From assembly GCF_001421435.1 (NCBI RefSeq), contig NZ_LMKA01000101.1, forward strand, positions 1-64,000: a DNA stretch of 64,000 nt. The letters are read 5' to 3'. The notes below the pieces were generated by a model. That model searched no databases and had not been told where the DNA came from. It saw nothing but the letters and a program-made list of their open reading frames with translations. How positions within the stretch are numbered: the stretch's first letter is position 1; the number at the start of each line of letters is the position of its first letter. A program made the translations under genes and the position numbers. Below are positions 52,578 through 61,332 of this stretch, in pieces. This stretch comes from Chryseobacterium sp. Leaf201 (GTDB lineage: Bacteria > Bacteroidota > Bacteroidia > Flavobacteriales > Weeksellaceae).

Positions 52578-53456
52578 ATGAAGAAAATAATTCTTGCCGT
52601 TTCTGTGCTGGCTGCCGTGTACTCTTGTAAAAAAGAACAAAATGCCAAGACCGGAACCAATACGGAAATCAGTTCGGAAACCCCGAAATCGAGCAATAAA
52701 ATCGTAACGCTTAACGGCGGGATTACGGAAATCGTAGCTGCTTTAGGCCATGAGAAGGAAATTGTGGGAACCGATGTTACCAGTACCTATCCGGGATCTC
52801 TGAAAGCAACGGCGAAAGACCTGGGGCATGTGAGATCTATGACCATTGAGCCGATCATGGCGGTGAGCCCGACGCTGATTTTAGCTTCTGATAAAGACAT
52901 TAACCCTGAACTGATGGGGAAAATCAAATCTTCAGGCATCAAAACTGAAGTCTTCAAGCAGGAATTTACCGTTGACGGGACTAAAAAATTAATTGCTGAC
53001 GTAGCCAAGGCAGTCGGGAATACAGAGTACCAGAAACTTAATGATAAAATTGATGCCGATTTAAAACAGGTTCAGCCGATTGCTAAAAAACCGAAAGTGC
53101 TGTTTATCTACGCCAGAGGGCCGATGCTGATGGTATCAGGTAAAAATACGCCGATGGCTTCATTAATTGAACTGGCCGGCGGTGAAAATGCCGTGAATGA
53201 TTTTGAAGATTTCAAACCGTTAACCCCGGAAGCAGTCGTAAAAGCAAATCCGGATGTCCTGTTCTTCTTCACCAGCGGGCTTGAAGGAGCGGGCGGAAAC
53301 GAGGGTGCACTGAAAATGCCGGGTGTTTCGCAAATCAATGCCGGTAAAAACAGGAAAATCATTGCTATGGACGGAGGCTTGGTTTCCGGTTTCGGGCCAA
53401 GACTGGGAGAAGCTGCTGTAGGATTAAACAAGCTTTTAATTGAAAACACCAAGTAA
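52578..53456 (+). CDS. hmuT: Heme ABC transporter periplasmic binding protein
   Basis: 292-residue lipoprotein (lipobox VYSC near residue 15-18) of the class III periplasmic binding family: KIVTLNGGITEIVAALGHEK, GHVRSMTIEPIMAVSPTLIL and VLFIYARGPMLMVSGKNTP. The tyrosine in FIYARG is the usual heme ligand of HmuT/PhuT/ShuT proteins. Its end overlaps the permease start by 17 bases, showing tight coupling with the transporter. Confidence 0.92.
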   Translation: MKKIILAVSVLAAVYSCKKEQNAKTGTNTEISSETPKSSNKIVTLNGGITEIVAALGHEKEIVGTDVTSTYPGSLKATAKDLGHVRSMTIEPIMAVSPTLILASDKDINPELMGKIKSSGIKTEVFKQEFTVDGTKKLIADVAKAVGNTEYQKLNDKIDADLKQVQPIAKKPKVLFIYARGPMLMVSGKNTPMASLIELAGGENAVNDFEDFKPLTPEAVVKANPDVLFFFTSGLEGAGGNEGALKMPGVSQINAGKNRKIIAMDGGLVSGFGPRLGEAAVGLNKLLIENTK

Positions 53457-54483
53457 ATTATATTTTTATATGATCATAAGTGTCCTGCTGCTTGTCTTGC
53501 TGGCAGTATGGTCACTGAATACCGGGGTTTATGACTTCGGCGGGAAATCTGCTTTTGATGTATTGGGAAAACTGATACAGCAGGATCCGGATCTGTCATT
53601 AAGTGATAAATATGTAGTCTGGGATGTGCGGGCGGCCAGGATTATCATGGCGGTCCTGATCGGGAGCATGCTCGCCGTTTCAGGGACCAGCCTGCAGGGG
53701 TTATTTAAAAATCCCCTGGCAACGGGAGACCTGATAGGGCTTACTTCGGGAGCCACACTGCTTGCAGCAATTGCCATTGTTTTAGGCGGGCATTTTCAGC
53801 AGTACCTTCCCGAAGCCGTACAGTTTTCACTGGTGGGGATTTCGGCATTTATCGGTTCCCTTCTATCCATGCTTCTGGTGTACAGGATTTCCACAAGCGG
53901 CGGAAAAACCAATGTAGTGATGATGTTGCTGACGGGTGTTGCCATTACGGCCATCGGATTTTCAATTACAGGATTCCTGATCTATATTTCAAAAGACGAA
54001 CAGTTGAGAGACTTAACGTTCTGGAATTTAGGAAGCCTTGCAGCGGCAACCTGGACGAAAAACATTATCCTGGCCATTGTTCTGGTGATTTCATACAGCA
54101 TGCTGCTGCCAAAAGGAAAAGCGCTGAATGCCATGATGCTGGGCGAAAAAGATGCACAGCATCTGGGGATCAATGTAGAAAAGTTAAAAAAGCAGATCAT
54201 TATTATGACTGCCCTGATGATCGGGACCTGCGTTGCATTTTCAGGAACCATCGGTTTTGTGGGACTTATCGTACCGTACATTTTAAGGCTTCTTTTTAAA
54301 TCAAACTATGCATTCATCCTGCCTCTGTCGGCAGTCTGCGGAAGCATTTTACTGTTGACGGCAGATACATTCAGCAGAAGCATTGTACAGCCTTCAGAAC
54401 TGCCGATCGGGATCCTGACGGCATTAATGGGAGGACCGATTTTTATAGCAATATTAGTTAAATCCAAAAAATCACTGGCATGA
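53440..54483 (+). CDS. hmuU: Heme ABC transporter permease (FecCD family)
   Basis: Inner-membrane permease of 347 residues with about ten transmembrane segments. FecCD hallmarks: RAARIIMAVLIGSMLAVSG, GTSLQGLFKNPLATGDLIG near the second helix, and GTIGFVGLIVPYILRLLF as the coupling loop to the ATPase. It overlaps hmuT upstream and hmuV downstream (4 bases). It would take heme released by HmuT into the cytoplasm. Confidence 0.94.
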   Translation: MKTPSKLYFYMIISVLLLVLLAVWSLNTGVYDFGGKSAFDVLGKLIQQDPDLSLSDKYVVWDVRAARIIMAVLIGSMLAVSGTSLQGLFKNPLATGDLIGLTSGATLLAAIAIVLGGHFQQYLPEAVQFSLVGISAFIGSLLSMLLVYRISTSGGKTNVVMMLLTGVAITAIGFSITGFLIYISKDEQLRDLTFWNLGSLAAATWTKNIILAIVLVISYSMLLPKGKALNAMMLGEKDAQHLGINVEKLKKQIIIMTALMIGTCVAFSGTIGFVGLIVPYILRLLFKSNYAFILPLSAVCGSILLLTADTFSRSIVQPSELPIGILTALMGGPIFIAILVKSKKSLA

Positions 54484-55250
54484 TCAGGGCCCATCAGATC
54501 AGTTACCGGCATAAAGAATTCCATATCCTGGACGGAATTGACGTTTCACTGGAATACGGTGAGTTTTTAGCCATTGTAGGACCGAACGGAGCCGGAAAAT
54601 CCAGCCTGCTGAGCATTCTTGCCAATGAGGTAAAATCAGATCAGAAAATTCTGTTTAAAAATAAAAACATCAACGACTGGGAAGTCAGGGAACTGTCTAA
54701 ACACAAGGCAAAATTTTCCCAGCACAACAGCAATGATATTCCGCTGGAAGTAAAAGATGTCGTGATGATGGGGCGTTATCCGTATTTTGAGGCGCAGCCG
54801 AGGCAGGAAGATCACGAAGCCATGAACAACATGATGTACGAAACAGATGTTTTCCATTTAAAAGAAAGAGAATACAACACGCTGTCGGGCGGAGAAAAAC
54901 AGCGGGTACACCTGTCCAGGGTTCTGGCCCAGCTGCAGAACGGAATTGACCACAAACTTCTTTTTCTGGATGAACCCCTGAACAACCTGGATGTAAAACA
55001 CCAGTACAAAGCACTGGAAATCATCAGGAAGTTTACCAAAAAAGCCAATTCTGCCATTGTGGTGCTTCATGACCTGAACTTAGCCGCACAGTACGCAGAT
55101 AAAATTTTATTAATGAAATCAGGAAAAGTTGCCGCCTTCGGGACGCCGGAAGAAGTATTCACCGCTGAAAATATCAGCAGTGCCTATAATTTTCCATGCA
55201 CCATCTGCGAGCACCCGATTACTCATAACCCGATGATTATTTTTGGATAA
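54480..55250 (+). CDS. hmuV: Heme ABC transporter ATP-binding protein
   Basis: 256-residue ATPase: Walker A GPNGAGKSS (34-42), signature LSGGEKQRVHLSR, Walker B LLFLDEPLNNLD and switch His in VVLHDLNLAAQYAD. The FepC/HmuV-type spacing and the position after hmuU define it. It overlaps the methyltransferase gene by 8 bases. Confidence 0.95.
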   Translation: MIRAHQISYRHKEFHILDGIDVSLEYGEFLAIVGPNGAGKSSLLSILANEVKSDQKILFKNKNINDWEVRELSKHKAKFSQHNSNDIPLEVKDVVMMGRYPYFEAQPRQEDHEAMNNMMYETDVFHLKEREYNTLSGGEKQRVHLSRVLAQLQNGIDHKLLFLDEPLNNLDVKHQYKALEIIRKFTKKANSAIVVLHDLNLAAQYADKILLMKSGKVAAFGTPEEVFTAENISSAYNFPCTICEHPITHNPMIIFG

Positions 55251-55902
55251 AATGGATAAAGAAGATTTAAAAAAACTGGCACAGCATTTAGCCGATCCAC
55301 AGGGTGAAAAAGGAATTGAAATCGCAGCGATGATGCATGAGACCAATATCGGGATGACCATTGAAAGTATTAACGCGCTTTTGATAGAAGACAACGAAGC
55401 AATCCTGGAAATTGGCCACGGTAATGCAGCGCATGTTAAACACATCATAAAAAAAGCCGCAAATTTAAGATATACAGGGATTGATATTTCCGAAACCATG
55501 CATCATGAAGCCGGAAGATTAAACAGGGAATATGAAGATCAGGTGGATTTTGTATGGTATGAAGGCAGGAAGCTGCCTTTTACGGATAAGACTTTCGACA
55601 AAATATTTACGGTGAACACCGTGTATTTCTGGAGCGAGCCCGTACAGTATCTGAACGAAGTGTACAGGGTGCTGAAAGACAACGGAACTTTTGTCCTGAC
55701 TTTCGGGCAGAGAGGATTCATGGAAAAACTGCCTTTTACTCAGTTTGATTTTACCCTTTATACAACCTCTGAAATGGAGGAAACGGTATCCCGGAGCCAA
55801 TTTAAGAGAATGAAAATCTCTGAAAAGGAAGAACAGGTGAAAAGCAAAACAGGAAACGAAACCATAACAAGAAATTATACAATTCTAACCATAAAAAAAT
55901 AA
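55243..55902 (+). CDS. Class I SAM-dependent methyltransferase within the heme operon
   Basis: 219 residues; motif I EIGHGNAAHVKHI (a GxGxG variant), acidic residue of motif II in YTGIDISETM, and NTVYFWSEPVQYLNEVYRVL with VLTFGQRGFM, as in Methyltransf_11 enzymes. Two possible starts, 55243 or 55252. It is translationally coupled to hmuV and followed after 4 bases by the HmuS-like gene, so it is part of heme uptake or use. It is not a radical-SAM protein like ChuW/HutW. A tetrapyrrole or related substrate is only an inference. Confidence 0.85.
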   Translation: MDKMDKEDLKKLAQHLADPQGEKGIEIAAMMHETNIGMTIESINALLIEDNEAILEIGHGNAAHVKHIIKKAANLRYTGIDISETMHHEAGRLNREYEDQVDFVWYEGRKLPFTDKTFDKIFTVNTVYFWSEPVQYLNEVYRVLKDNGTFVLTFGQRGFMEKLPFTQFDFTLYTTSEMEETVSRSQFKRMKISEKEEQVKSKTGNETITRNYTILTIKK

Positions 55903-55906
55903 AATA

Positions 55907-56935
55907 ATGAGCACATTAGTAAATGAATTAAAAGAAAAATGGGAAGCTCTTAAAGCTGAAAACCCGCATATGAGAATCAGGAATGCAGCGGCAGAACTTG
56001 GCGTAAGCGAGGCAGAATTACTGGCCACAAGCATTGGCGAAGGCGTAACGGTACTCAGACCGGAATTTCAGGATATTTTAACGGAAGCAGAACAGTTGGG
56101 AAAAGTAATGGCGCTTACCCGTAATGACGAGTGTGTTCATGAAAGGAAAGGGATCTACCGGAACGGTGATTTCAGCAGCCCGCATGCACAGCTTTTCGTA
56201 GGGGAAGATATTGACCTGAGAATTTTCCTGAACCACTGGAAATTTGTTTTCGCCGTGGCAGAAGGTGATAAGAAAAGCCTTCAGTTCTTTGGGAAAGACG
56301 GACTGGCCCTGCACAAGATTTATCTCACAAAGGACAGTAATGAAGCGGCTTTCGATGCAGCTGTGGAGAAATTCAGGGCAGAAGACCAGAACCAAGCTTT
56401 CGAATTTGAAACGGTAGCTCCTAAAGCGCCTGAAAAAGCAGATGCTGAGATTGATGTTGAAGGATTCCAGCAGGCATGGACTTCTTTAAAAGATACCCAC
56501 GACTTTTTCATGATGACCAGGAAATTCGGGGTGAGCAGAACACAGGCTTTAAGGCTTGCTCCCGAAGGTTTTGCCAAAAAGATTGACAATTCAAAAGTGG
56601 TGAACGTATTGGAAGATGCTTCTGAAAAAGAGCTTCCGATCATGATTTTTGTAGGAAACAGAGGGATTATCCAGATCCACACGGGAAATGTGAAGAAGAC
56701 ACTTTGGCATCAGCAGTGGTTCAACGTAATGGACCCGGATTTCAACTTACACCTGGATGTAACAAAAATTGCTGAAGCATGGATCGTGAAAAAACCGACT
56801 GAAGACGGAGAGGTAACCGCTATTGAAGTATTTAATAACGAAGGCGACTTCATCGTTCAGTTCTTCGGAAAAAGAAAACCGGGAATCCCTGAGCTGCAGG
56901 AATGGAAAGACCTGGTAGCCGGGTTGGAAAAATAA
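55907..56935 (+). CDS. hmuS: Heme-degrading or heme-trafficking protein, HmuS/ChuS/HemS family
   Basis: 342-residue cytoplasmic protein made of two similar halves, as in HemS/ChuS. Half 1: ELGVSEAELLATSIGEGVTV, NDECVHERKGIY, LFLNHWKFVFAV-type strand (RIFLNHWKFVFAV). Half 2: KFGVSRTQALRLAPEGFAKK, MIFVGNRGIIQIHTGNVKK. A histidine in LALHKIYLT of the first half is a candidate heme ligand. It would open or store imported heme to release iron. Last gene of the operon, followed by a terminator. Confidence 0.92.
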   Translation: MSTLVNELKEKWEALKAENPHMRIRNAAAELGVSEAELLATSIGEGVTVLRPEFQDILTEAEQLGKVMALTRNDECVHERKGIYRNGDFSSPHAQLFVGEDIDLRIFLNHWKFVFAVAEGDKKSLQFFGKDGLALHKIYLTKDSNEAAFDAAVEKFRAEDQNQAFEFETVAPKAPEKADAEIDVEGFQQAWTSLKDTHDFFMMTRKFGVSRTQALRLAPEGFAKKIDNSKVVNVLEDASEKELPIMIFVGNRGIIQIHTGNVKKTLWHQQWFNVMDPDFNLHLDVTKIAEAWIVKKPTEDGEVTAIEVFNNEGDFIVQFFGKRKPGIPELQEWKDLVAGLEK

Positions 56936-56956
56936 TAGTTAGATCGTTTTTTTATT

Positions 56957-56990
56957 AAGGCCGTTTTGTTTTTACAGGGCGGCTTTTTTA
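56957..56990 (+). terminator. Terminator of the heme operon
   Basis: Stem GCCGTTTTGT / ACAGGGCGGC with three G-U pairs, TTTT loop, and a T6 tail. Confidence 0.8.
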
Positions 56991-57080
56991 TTTAATTTTG
57001 AGGTCGGGATCATCTTTATTGATTACCTGTGAAGTCATTCTGAATGAAAAAATTACGGTTAAACTAAAAGATAAAATAAA

Positions 57081-57953
57081 ATGAAGAATATTTTAATAAC
57101 AATACTGTTTGTTGCTTTCTGTTCATTACATGCGCAGGATTTCAAAGCCTATCAGTTTTATACCGGGAAAGGGAAGGAAATTAAAACGGATAAACTCATC
57201 AGCGAACTGGCAGATTATGATGTGGTCTTCTTCGGTGAAAACCACAACAGCTCTATCAACCACTGGCTTCAGCTGAAAATTACGGAAGGTCTGTATCAGA
57301 AGAAAAACGGACAGCTAATTTTAGGAGCAGAAATGTTCGAAAGGGACAATCAGCCACAGTTAAACCAATACCTCAACGGGAATTTTGACACCAAAAAGCT
57401 GAAGGATTCAGCACGCTTATGGAATAATTTTTCAACCGATTACAAGCCGTTGGTAGATTTCGCCAAAGCTAAAAAACTAAATTTTATCGCGACCAATGTC
57501 CCGAGAAGATATGCTTCCCAGACGGCAAAAGAAGGATTGCAATCCCTCAATAGCCTTCCTGAAAAAGACAAGTCCTATATGGCTCAGCTGCCGGTACAAG
57601 TAACATTGGAAACCCCCGGTTATCCTGAAATGAAAGCCATGATGGGCGATCATGCCGATGGGACCAAAACAATGAATTTTATCGCTGCACAGGCAATCAA
57701 AGATGCTACTATGGCAGAATCTATTCTGAAAAATTTTCAGTCCGGCAAGACCTTTATCCACTACAACGGAAACTACCACAGCAAAGAATTCGGCGGCATT
57801 TACTGGTATATCAGGCAGAAAAACCCAACCCTGAAGATGGCGGTGATTTCTGTTTTCGAGTCGGAAGATCCTGAACTGAAAATCCCGGAGAAAGAGTATA
57901 AGCCAACCGATTTTAATCTGGTAATCCCGGCTGATATGACGAAGACGTATTAA
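57081..57953 (+). CDS. Exported ChaN-family heme-binding protein
   Basis: 290 residues with a signal peptide (NILITILFVAFCSLHAQ; no clear lipobox) and a ChaN/Tiki-superfamily domain: VVFFGENHNSSINHWLQL near residue 48, LGAEMFERDNQPQLNQYL and the C-terminal NGNYHSKEFGG. ChaN of Campylobacter binds two stacked hemes and cooperates with outer-membrane iron receptors. Its position just after the heme operon supports a heme role here. It has its own transcription unit behind the operon terminator. Confidence 0.87.
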   Translation: MKNILITILFVAFCSLHAQDFKAYQFYTGKGKEIKTDKLISELADYDVVFFGENHNSSINHWLQLKITEGLYQKKNGQLILGAEMFERDNQPQLNQYLNGNFDTKKLKDSARLWNNFSTDYKPLVDFAKAKKLNFIATNVPRRYASQTAKEGLQSLNSLPEKDKSYMAQLPVQVTLETPGYPEMKAMMGDHADGTKTMNFIAAQAIKDATMAESILKNFQSGKTFIHYNGNYHSKEFGGIYWYIRQKNPTLKMAVISVFESEDPELKIPEKEYKPTDFNLVIPADMTKTY

Positions 57954-58038
57954 AACTCTTTCCACTGATAATTAGATTTAAAAACAGGCGCAGCTTGCTT
58001 ACCAGCAGAAGAAGACAGATAAAGAATATATTCTTAGG

Positions 58039-58059
58039 AACGAGCTCCGGCCCGTTTTT
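58039..58059 (+). terminator. Possible weak terminator after the ChaN gene
   Basis: AACG-A-GC, loop TCCG, GC-C-CGTT with one mismatch, then TTT. The short stem leaves doubt. Confidence 0.35.
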
Positions 58060-58131
58060 AATGGAAATAATTTAAATTGATTTAGCCAAAAACATAAAAA
58101 CATCTTTTATCTTTGATTGAGATTTTAACAA

Positions 58132-58758
58132 ATGAAAAAACTTTCCTTACTCTTCCTGTTTTTTATCGGTTTCATTAATGCCCAAAAACTGACTTCAGCT
58201 GAAATTTCTTTAATTAATCAGGGTGATATAACATCGGCACTGCCTGTTTATCAGACCACCGAAGCACATCAGCATCAGACGTTGTTAAGTCTTTCACAGG
58301 ATATTGATCCGCTTGATAAGCATACGGAGATACTGGTGAACAGAATGAAAGAATCCCTTCTTTCAACAGACGGCGGTGTGGGGATTGCCGCGCCACAGGT
58401 CGGAATCAACCGAAAAGTCATCTGGGTCCAGCGTTTTGATAAAGAAGGAGAGCCTTTGGAATATTTCATCAACCCTGTGATTATCTGGAAGTCTGAACTG
58501 CAGAACCTCGGTCCGGAAGGAGACCTGTCAATTCCCGATTTCAGAGACCTGTTTTACCGCAGCCAGGTGATTCAGCTCGAATATACTGATCTGAAAGGGC
58601 AGAAGCACGCTGAAATTGTGGAAGGGTTTACAGCCGTTATTTTCCAGCATGAAATTGACCATCTGTACGGTATTCTGATTTCAGATAAAAAAGAAAAGGA
58701 GGGAAGCAGTGAATATATTAAAGTGGATGCCTATAAGAGGAGTGATTCTCTGAAATGA
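58132..58758 (+). CDS. Exported peptide-deformylase-like protein with altered metal site
   Basis: 208 residues. Signal peptide (KKLSLLFLFFIGFINAQ), unlike cytoplasmic deformylases. Motif I GGVGIAAPQVG (Gln89) and motif III QHEIDH (His173, Glu174, His177) are intact, but motif II reads PEGDLSIP instead of EGCLS: Asp131 replaces the metal-ligand cysteine. The codon is GAC, two changes from a cysteine codon. It may be an exported deformylase using an Asp ligand, or a family member with another hydrolytic or binding role. Consensus -7 box TATCTTTG at 58108-58115. Confidence 0.85.
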   Translation: MKKLSLLFLFFIGFINAQKLTSAEISLINQGDITSALPVYQTTEAHQHQTLLSLSQDIDPLDKHTEILVNRMKESLLSTDGGVGIAAPQVGINRKVIWVQRFDKEGEPLEYFINPVIIWKSELQNLGPEGDLSIPDFRDLFYRSQVIQLEYTDLKGQKHAEIVEGFTAVIFQHEIDHLYGILISDKKEKEGSSEYIKVDAYKRSDSLK

Positions 58759-58766
58759 TAATAAAC

Positions 58767-59402
58767 CTAAGATTTATTTTTATCGATATTCTCAATCATT
58801 TCAATAATTTTCAAAAAACTCCCTTCTTTTTTAAATTGCTTTATCATTTCGGTAATTTCAGGGTAATCCTTAAAAAGTATGTACAGGTTTTCTTTTGCTT
58901 TTTCATATTTCTTATCCTTCATTCTGATCAGATACGGATAAGCATATAGTTTCTTTTCAGGATCGGCAGAATCCTGGAATACAAAATTCAGGTAATCTTC
59001 TGCCGTTCTTGCTACTGCATTATATCCCCGTATTGAAGTGAGATAAATATTGAATTTTCCTTCTGAAATCACCTGTCCGAACGTGCTTTCGATTTTTGTA
59101 GGAGTGCCTATTAACGCGTAATTGTCTGCAAAGGCTGTAAAATGATGCAAAGGAACAAACTTCAGATCCTCAGAAGAAAAACCTGCGATCTCATCAGGCG
59201 TATATTTAACAGGTTTTTTGTTTTCATCAGTTCTGAAACTTAATTTATCATTCTGGCTCGGATACCATTTTATTTGTCCGTCCAGTTCAGATGAATCTTT
59301 AAGGATAACTTTTCCGCCGGCAAATGCTGTGGCAAAGGGATAGTTCTGCCCATATGAAAACAGGATGCTAAACAGTAAAATCAGGCTGAAGAGTTGTTTC
59401 AT
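58767..59402 (-). CDS. Exported protein of unknown function
   Basis: Not recognised. 211 residues with a signal peptide (LFSLILLFSILFSYGQ). The N-terminal mature half looks like beta strands (GGKVILKDSSELDGQIKW and ISEGKFNIYLTSIRGYN), the C-terminal half is helical and charged (KKYEKAKENLYILFKDYPEI, then EMIKQFKKEG). This layout recurs in many Flavobacteriia exported hypotheticals. It converges on the deformylase-like gene with only 8 bases between, and there is no visible terminator. Confidence 0.72.
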   Translation of the reverse strand: MKQLFSLILLFSILFSYGQNYPFATAFAGGKVILKDSSELDGQIKWYPSQNDKLSFRTDENKKPVKYTPDEIAGFSSEDLKFVPLHHFTAFADNYALIGTPTKIESTFGQVISEGKFNIYLTSIRGYNAVARTAEDYLNFVFQDSADPEKKLYAYPYLIRMKDKKYEKAKENLYILFKDYPEITEMIKQFKKEGSFLKIIEMIENIDKNKS

Positions 59403-59557
59403 GATGCTTATATTTTAATTTTTCAGTATCAAAAATATGAAATTATACCTGTCAATTAATATTTTTTGATCTGTACACATGAAACATTTTATCTGTACTT
59501 TCGTATACGCTTTAAAAACTTCCGGTTAATAACAGCGTAAATCATACTTTATTTTAA

Positions 59558-59589
59558 CAAAAAAATCTGCTTCTAAAAGAAACAGATTT
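59558..59589 (-). terminator. Terminator of the nitroreductase-ohrR-ohr operon
   Basis: Minus strand: AAATCTGTTTCT, loop TTT, AGAAGCAGATTT followed by TTTT (one G-U pair). Confidence 0.88.
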
Positions 59590-59612
59590 ATATGATTTTA
59601 AGAGAAAAAATC

Positions 59613-60035
59613 TTAGTTGTTCGTTACCGAAAGCTTCACTTCAATATTATTTCTCGTCGCATTGGAATACGGGCAGATCTGATGGGCTTTTTCTGTCAAT
59701 TCCTGTGCGTCTTCGATGGAAACTCCCGGAATATTCACGTCCAGTTCTGCAGCCAGGCCAAAACCACCGTCTTCATTCTGCCCGATGCTTACTTTTGCAG
59801 CAACTGAAGTTTCTCCGGTTTTAATTTTAGATTTACTGATGACCAGGTTCAATGCACTGTCAAAGCAGGCAGAATATCCTGCGGCGAAGAGCATTTCAGG
59901 GTTGGTGAAATCATCATTGGCGCCGCCTAATCCTTTCGGCATTCTTACTTCAAGGTCTAAAACTCCGTTTTCACTTTTTACATGGCCGTTTCTGCCGCCT
60001 GTTGCTGTTACTTTAGTTGTATATAAGGTTTTCAT
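59613..60035 (-). CDS. ohr: Organic hydroperoxide resistance protein
   Basis: 140-residue Ohr peroxidase of the OsmC/Ohr family, detoxifying lipid and organic hydroperoxides. The two redox cysteines are Cys57 (AAGYSACFDSAL) and Cys121 (HQICPYSNATRNN); Arg31 near the N-terminus and the catalytic Glu47 (NPEMLFAAG) are in place. It overlaps ohrR by 4 bases and is therefore translated with its regulator. Confidence 0.95.
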   Translation of the reverse strand: MKTLYTTKVTATGGRNGHVKSENGVLDLEVRMPKGLGGANDDFTNPEMLFAAGYSACFDSALNLVISKSKIKTGETSVAAKVSIGQNEDGGFGLAAELDVNIPGVSIEDAQELTEKAHQICPYSNATRNNIEVKLSVTNN

Positions 60036-60469
60036 TTATTTTCTATTTTGTTTAATATTTTTTGAACGGTTTCTTTCAGTTCTGCCAGGTCATTCTCTGT
60101 AAGGTTAAGTTTCTCCTGGATTTTTCGTGGGATTTCACAGGCTTTCTGTTTCAGCAGGGTTCCGGTTTCGGACAGAAATACTTCAACCACCCTTTCATCT
60201 TCTTTTTTTCTCTGCCTTGTAATGAAATGCTTGCTTTCCAGCCTTTTCAGAAGGGGAGTGAGGGTACCGCTGTCGAGATACAGTTTTTCACCAATCTGGT
60301 TAACGGTCAGTCCGTCATTTTCCCATAACACCATCATCACCAGATACTGAGGATAGGTAATATCAAGTTCGTCAAGAAAAGGCCGGTAGAGTCCGGTCAT
60401 TTCTTTTGAAATGACATACAGCGGGAAACAGAGCTGGTTTCCTAATCTGGGCGGGTTCTGATGTTCCAT
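60032..60469 (-). CDS. ohrR: MarR-family peroxide-sensing repressor OhrR
   Basis: 145-residue winged-helix regulator. The sensing cysteine is Cys14 (NQLCFPLYVIS), matching the single-cysteine position of OhrR; the winged helix spans about 45-110 (NQIGEKLYLDSGTLTPLLKR, KEDERVVEVFL). Peroxide oxidation would release DNA. It lies between the nitroreductase gene (24 bases) and ohr (overlap), so the whole operon should be under its control. Confidence 0.93.
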   Translation of the reverse strand: MEHQNPPRLGNQLCFPLYVISKEMTGLYRPFLDELDITYPQYLVMMVLWENDGLTVNQIGEKLYLDSGTLTPLLKRLESKHFITRQRKKEDERVVEVFLSETGTLLKQKACEIPRKIQEKLNLTENDLAELKETVQKILNKIENK

Positions 60470-60492
60470 AATTCAAAAAAATGAGGTGAAAA

Positions 60493-61125
60493 TTATTTTC
60501 TGATGACAAATTCTTCCATTGAGATCCGTACTTTCTTCATGTGGGAAAGCCAGTCGTTTTCGGCATCTTTATATCCGATATACAACAGGGAAACACTTTT
60601 CAGTCCCAGTTCACCCAATTCTAAAATTTCGTCAACCACTTCATTGCTGAAACCTTCTGCAGGCGTTGTATCAATTTTCAGTTCAGCTGCCTGAGCCATG
60701 GCAAGGCCTAATGCAATATACGTCTGTCTTGCGGTATGGGCAAAATGTTCTTCGGGCGTCTGTGCTCCATACAGTTCTTTGATCTTATCGGTATAACTTG
60801 AGAATCTTCCTCTCGGCAAATCTCTTACATCCGTATGAAGATCATATACTTTATCAATTTTCTCGTCAGAATAGCTGTCCCAGGCTGCAAAAACCAAAAC
60901 ATGTGAACAGTCTCTCATCACTTCAGGATTAAGTGCCCCACGAATCATTTTTTCCTTTAATTCCTGGTTTTCCACCACAATAACACGGAACGGCTGTAAC
61001 CCGGATGAAGTAGGGGCCAGTCTTGCCGATTCTAAAATTTTATTCAGATCTTCTTCAGATACTTTTTTCGTCGGGTCATATGCTTTTACGGCATGTCTCC
61101 AGTTCAGGTCTTCTATTAATGACAT
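60493..61125 (-). CDS. NAD(P)H-dependent nitroreductase-family oxidoreductase
   Basis: 210-residue FMN enzyme of the nitroreductase family (NfsB-like): WRHAVKAYDPTKKVSEEDL at the start, the flavin segment ESARLAPTSSGLQPFRVIVV, and the C-terminal LLYIGYKDAENDW. It is the first gene of the operon with ohrR and ohr, so it is likely induced by organic peroxides; reduction of quinones or reactive aldehyde or nitro compounds is plausible. Confidence 0.9.
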   Translation of the reverse strand: MSLIEDLNWRHAVKAYDPTKKVSEEDLNKILESARLAPTSSGLQPFRVIVVENQELKEKMIRGALNPEVMRDCSHVLVFAAWDSYSDEKIDKVYDLHTDVRDLPRGRFSSYTDKIKELYGAQTPEEHFAHTARQTYIALGLAMAQAAELKIDTTPAEGFSNEVVDEILELGELGLKSVSLLYIGYKDAENDWLSHMKKVRISMEEFVIRK

Positions 61126-61156
61126 TTGATATAAATTTTAATTGAATTCTTAATTG

Positions 61157-61194
61157 CAAATATATTGCCAAATTAAATTGTGTACAATTTAATT
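61157..61194 (-). promoter_or_regulatory. OhrR-type operator overlapping a consensus promoter
   Basis: Perfect 11-bp inverted repeat AATTAAATTGT-GT-ACAATTTAATT (61171-61194), like OhrR sites (TACAATT/AATTGTA core). On the minus strand a TTG (61187-61185), 20-base spacer and TATATTTG (61164-61157) form a promoter whose -33 element is inside the palindrome. Confidence 0.82.
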
Positions 61195-61253
61195 GTGTTA
61201 AATTTATTTAAAGTAATGTTAAGATCATTGATGTTGTCATGATGCAAAATGTT

Positions 61254-61278
61254 AAAACCCCGCTTAAAGCGAGGTTTA
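61254..61278 (-). terminator. Terminator after lipB
   Basis: AAACC-c-CGCTT / AAGCG-a-GGTTT with one mismatch, followed on the minus strand by TTTTAA. Confidence 0.75.
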
Positions 61279-61332
61279 ATATAATGATTATCGTTTGTAA
61301 CATACTGAATTACTGTATTTAATCAGAATGTC

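Noticed and set aside
57477-57965. 162-residue open frame antisense to the ChaN-family gene
   Set aside because: Entirely overlaps a gene with signal peptide and family motifs.
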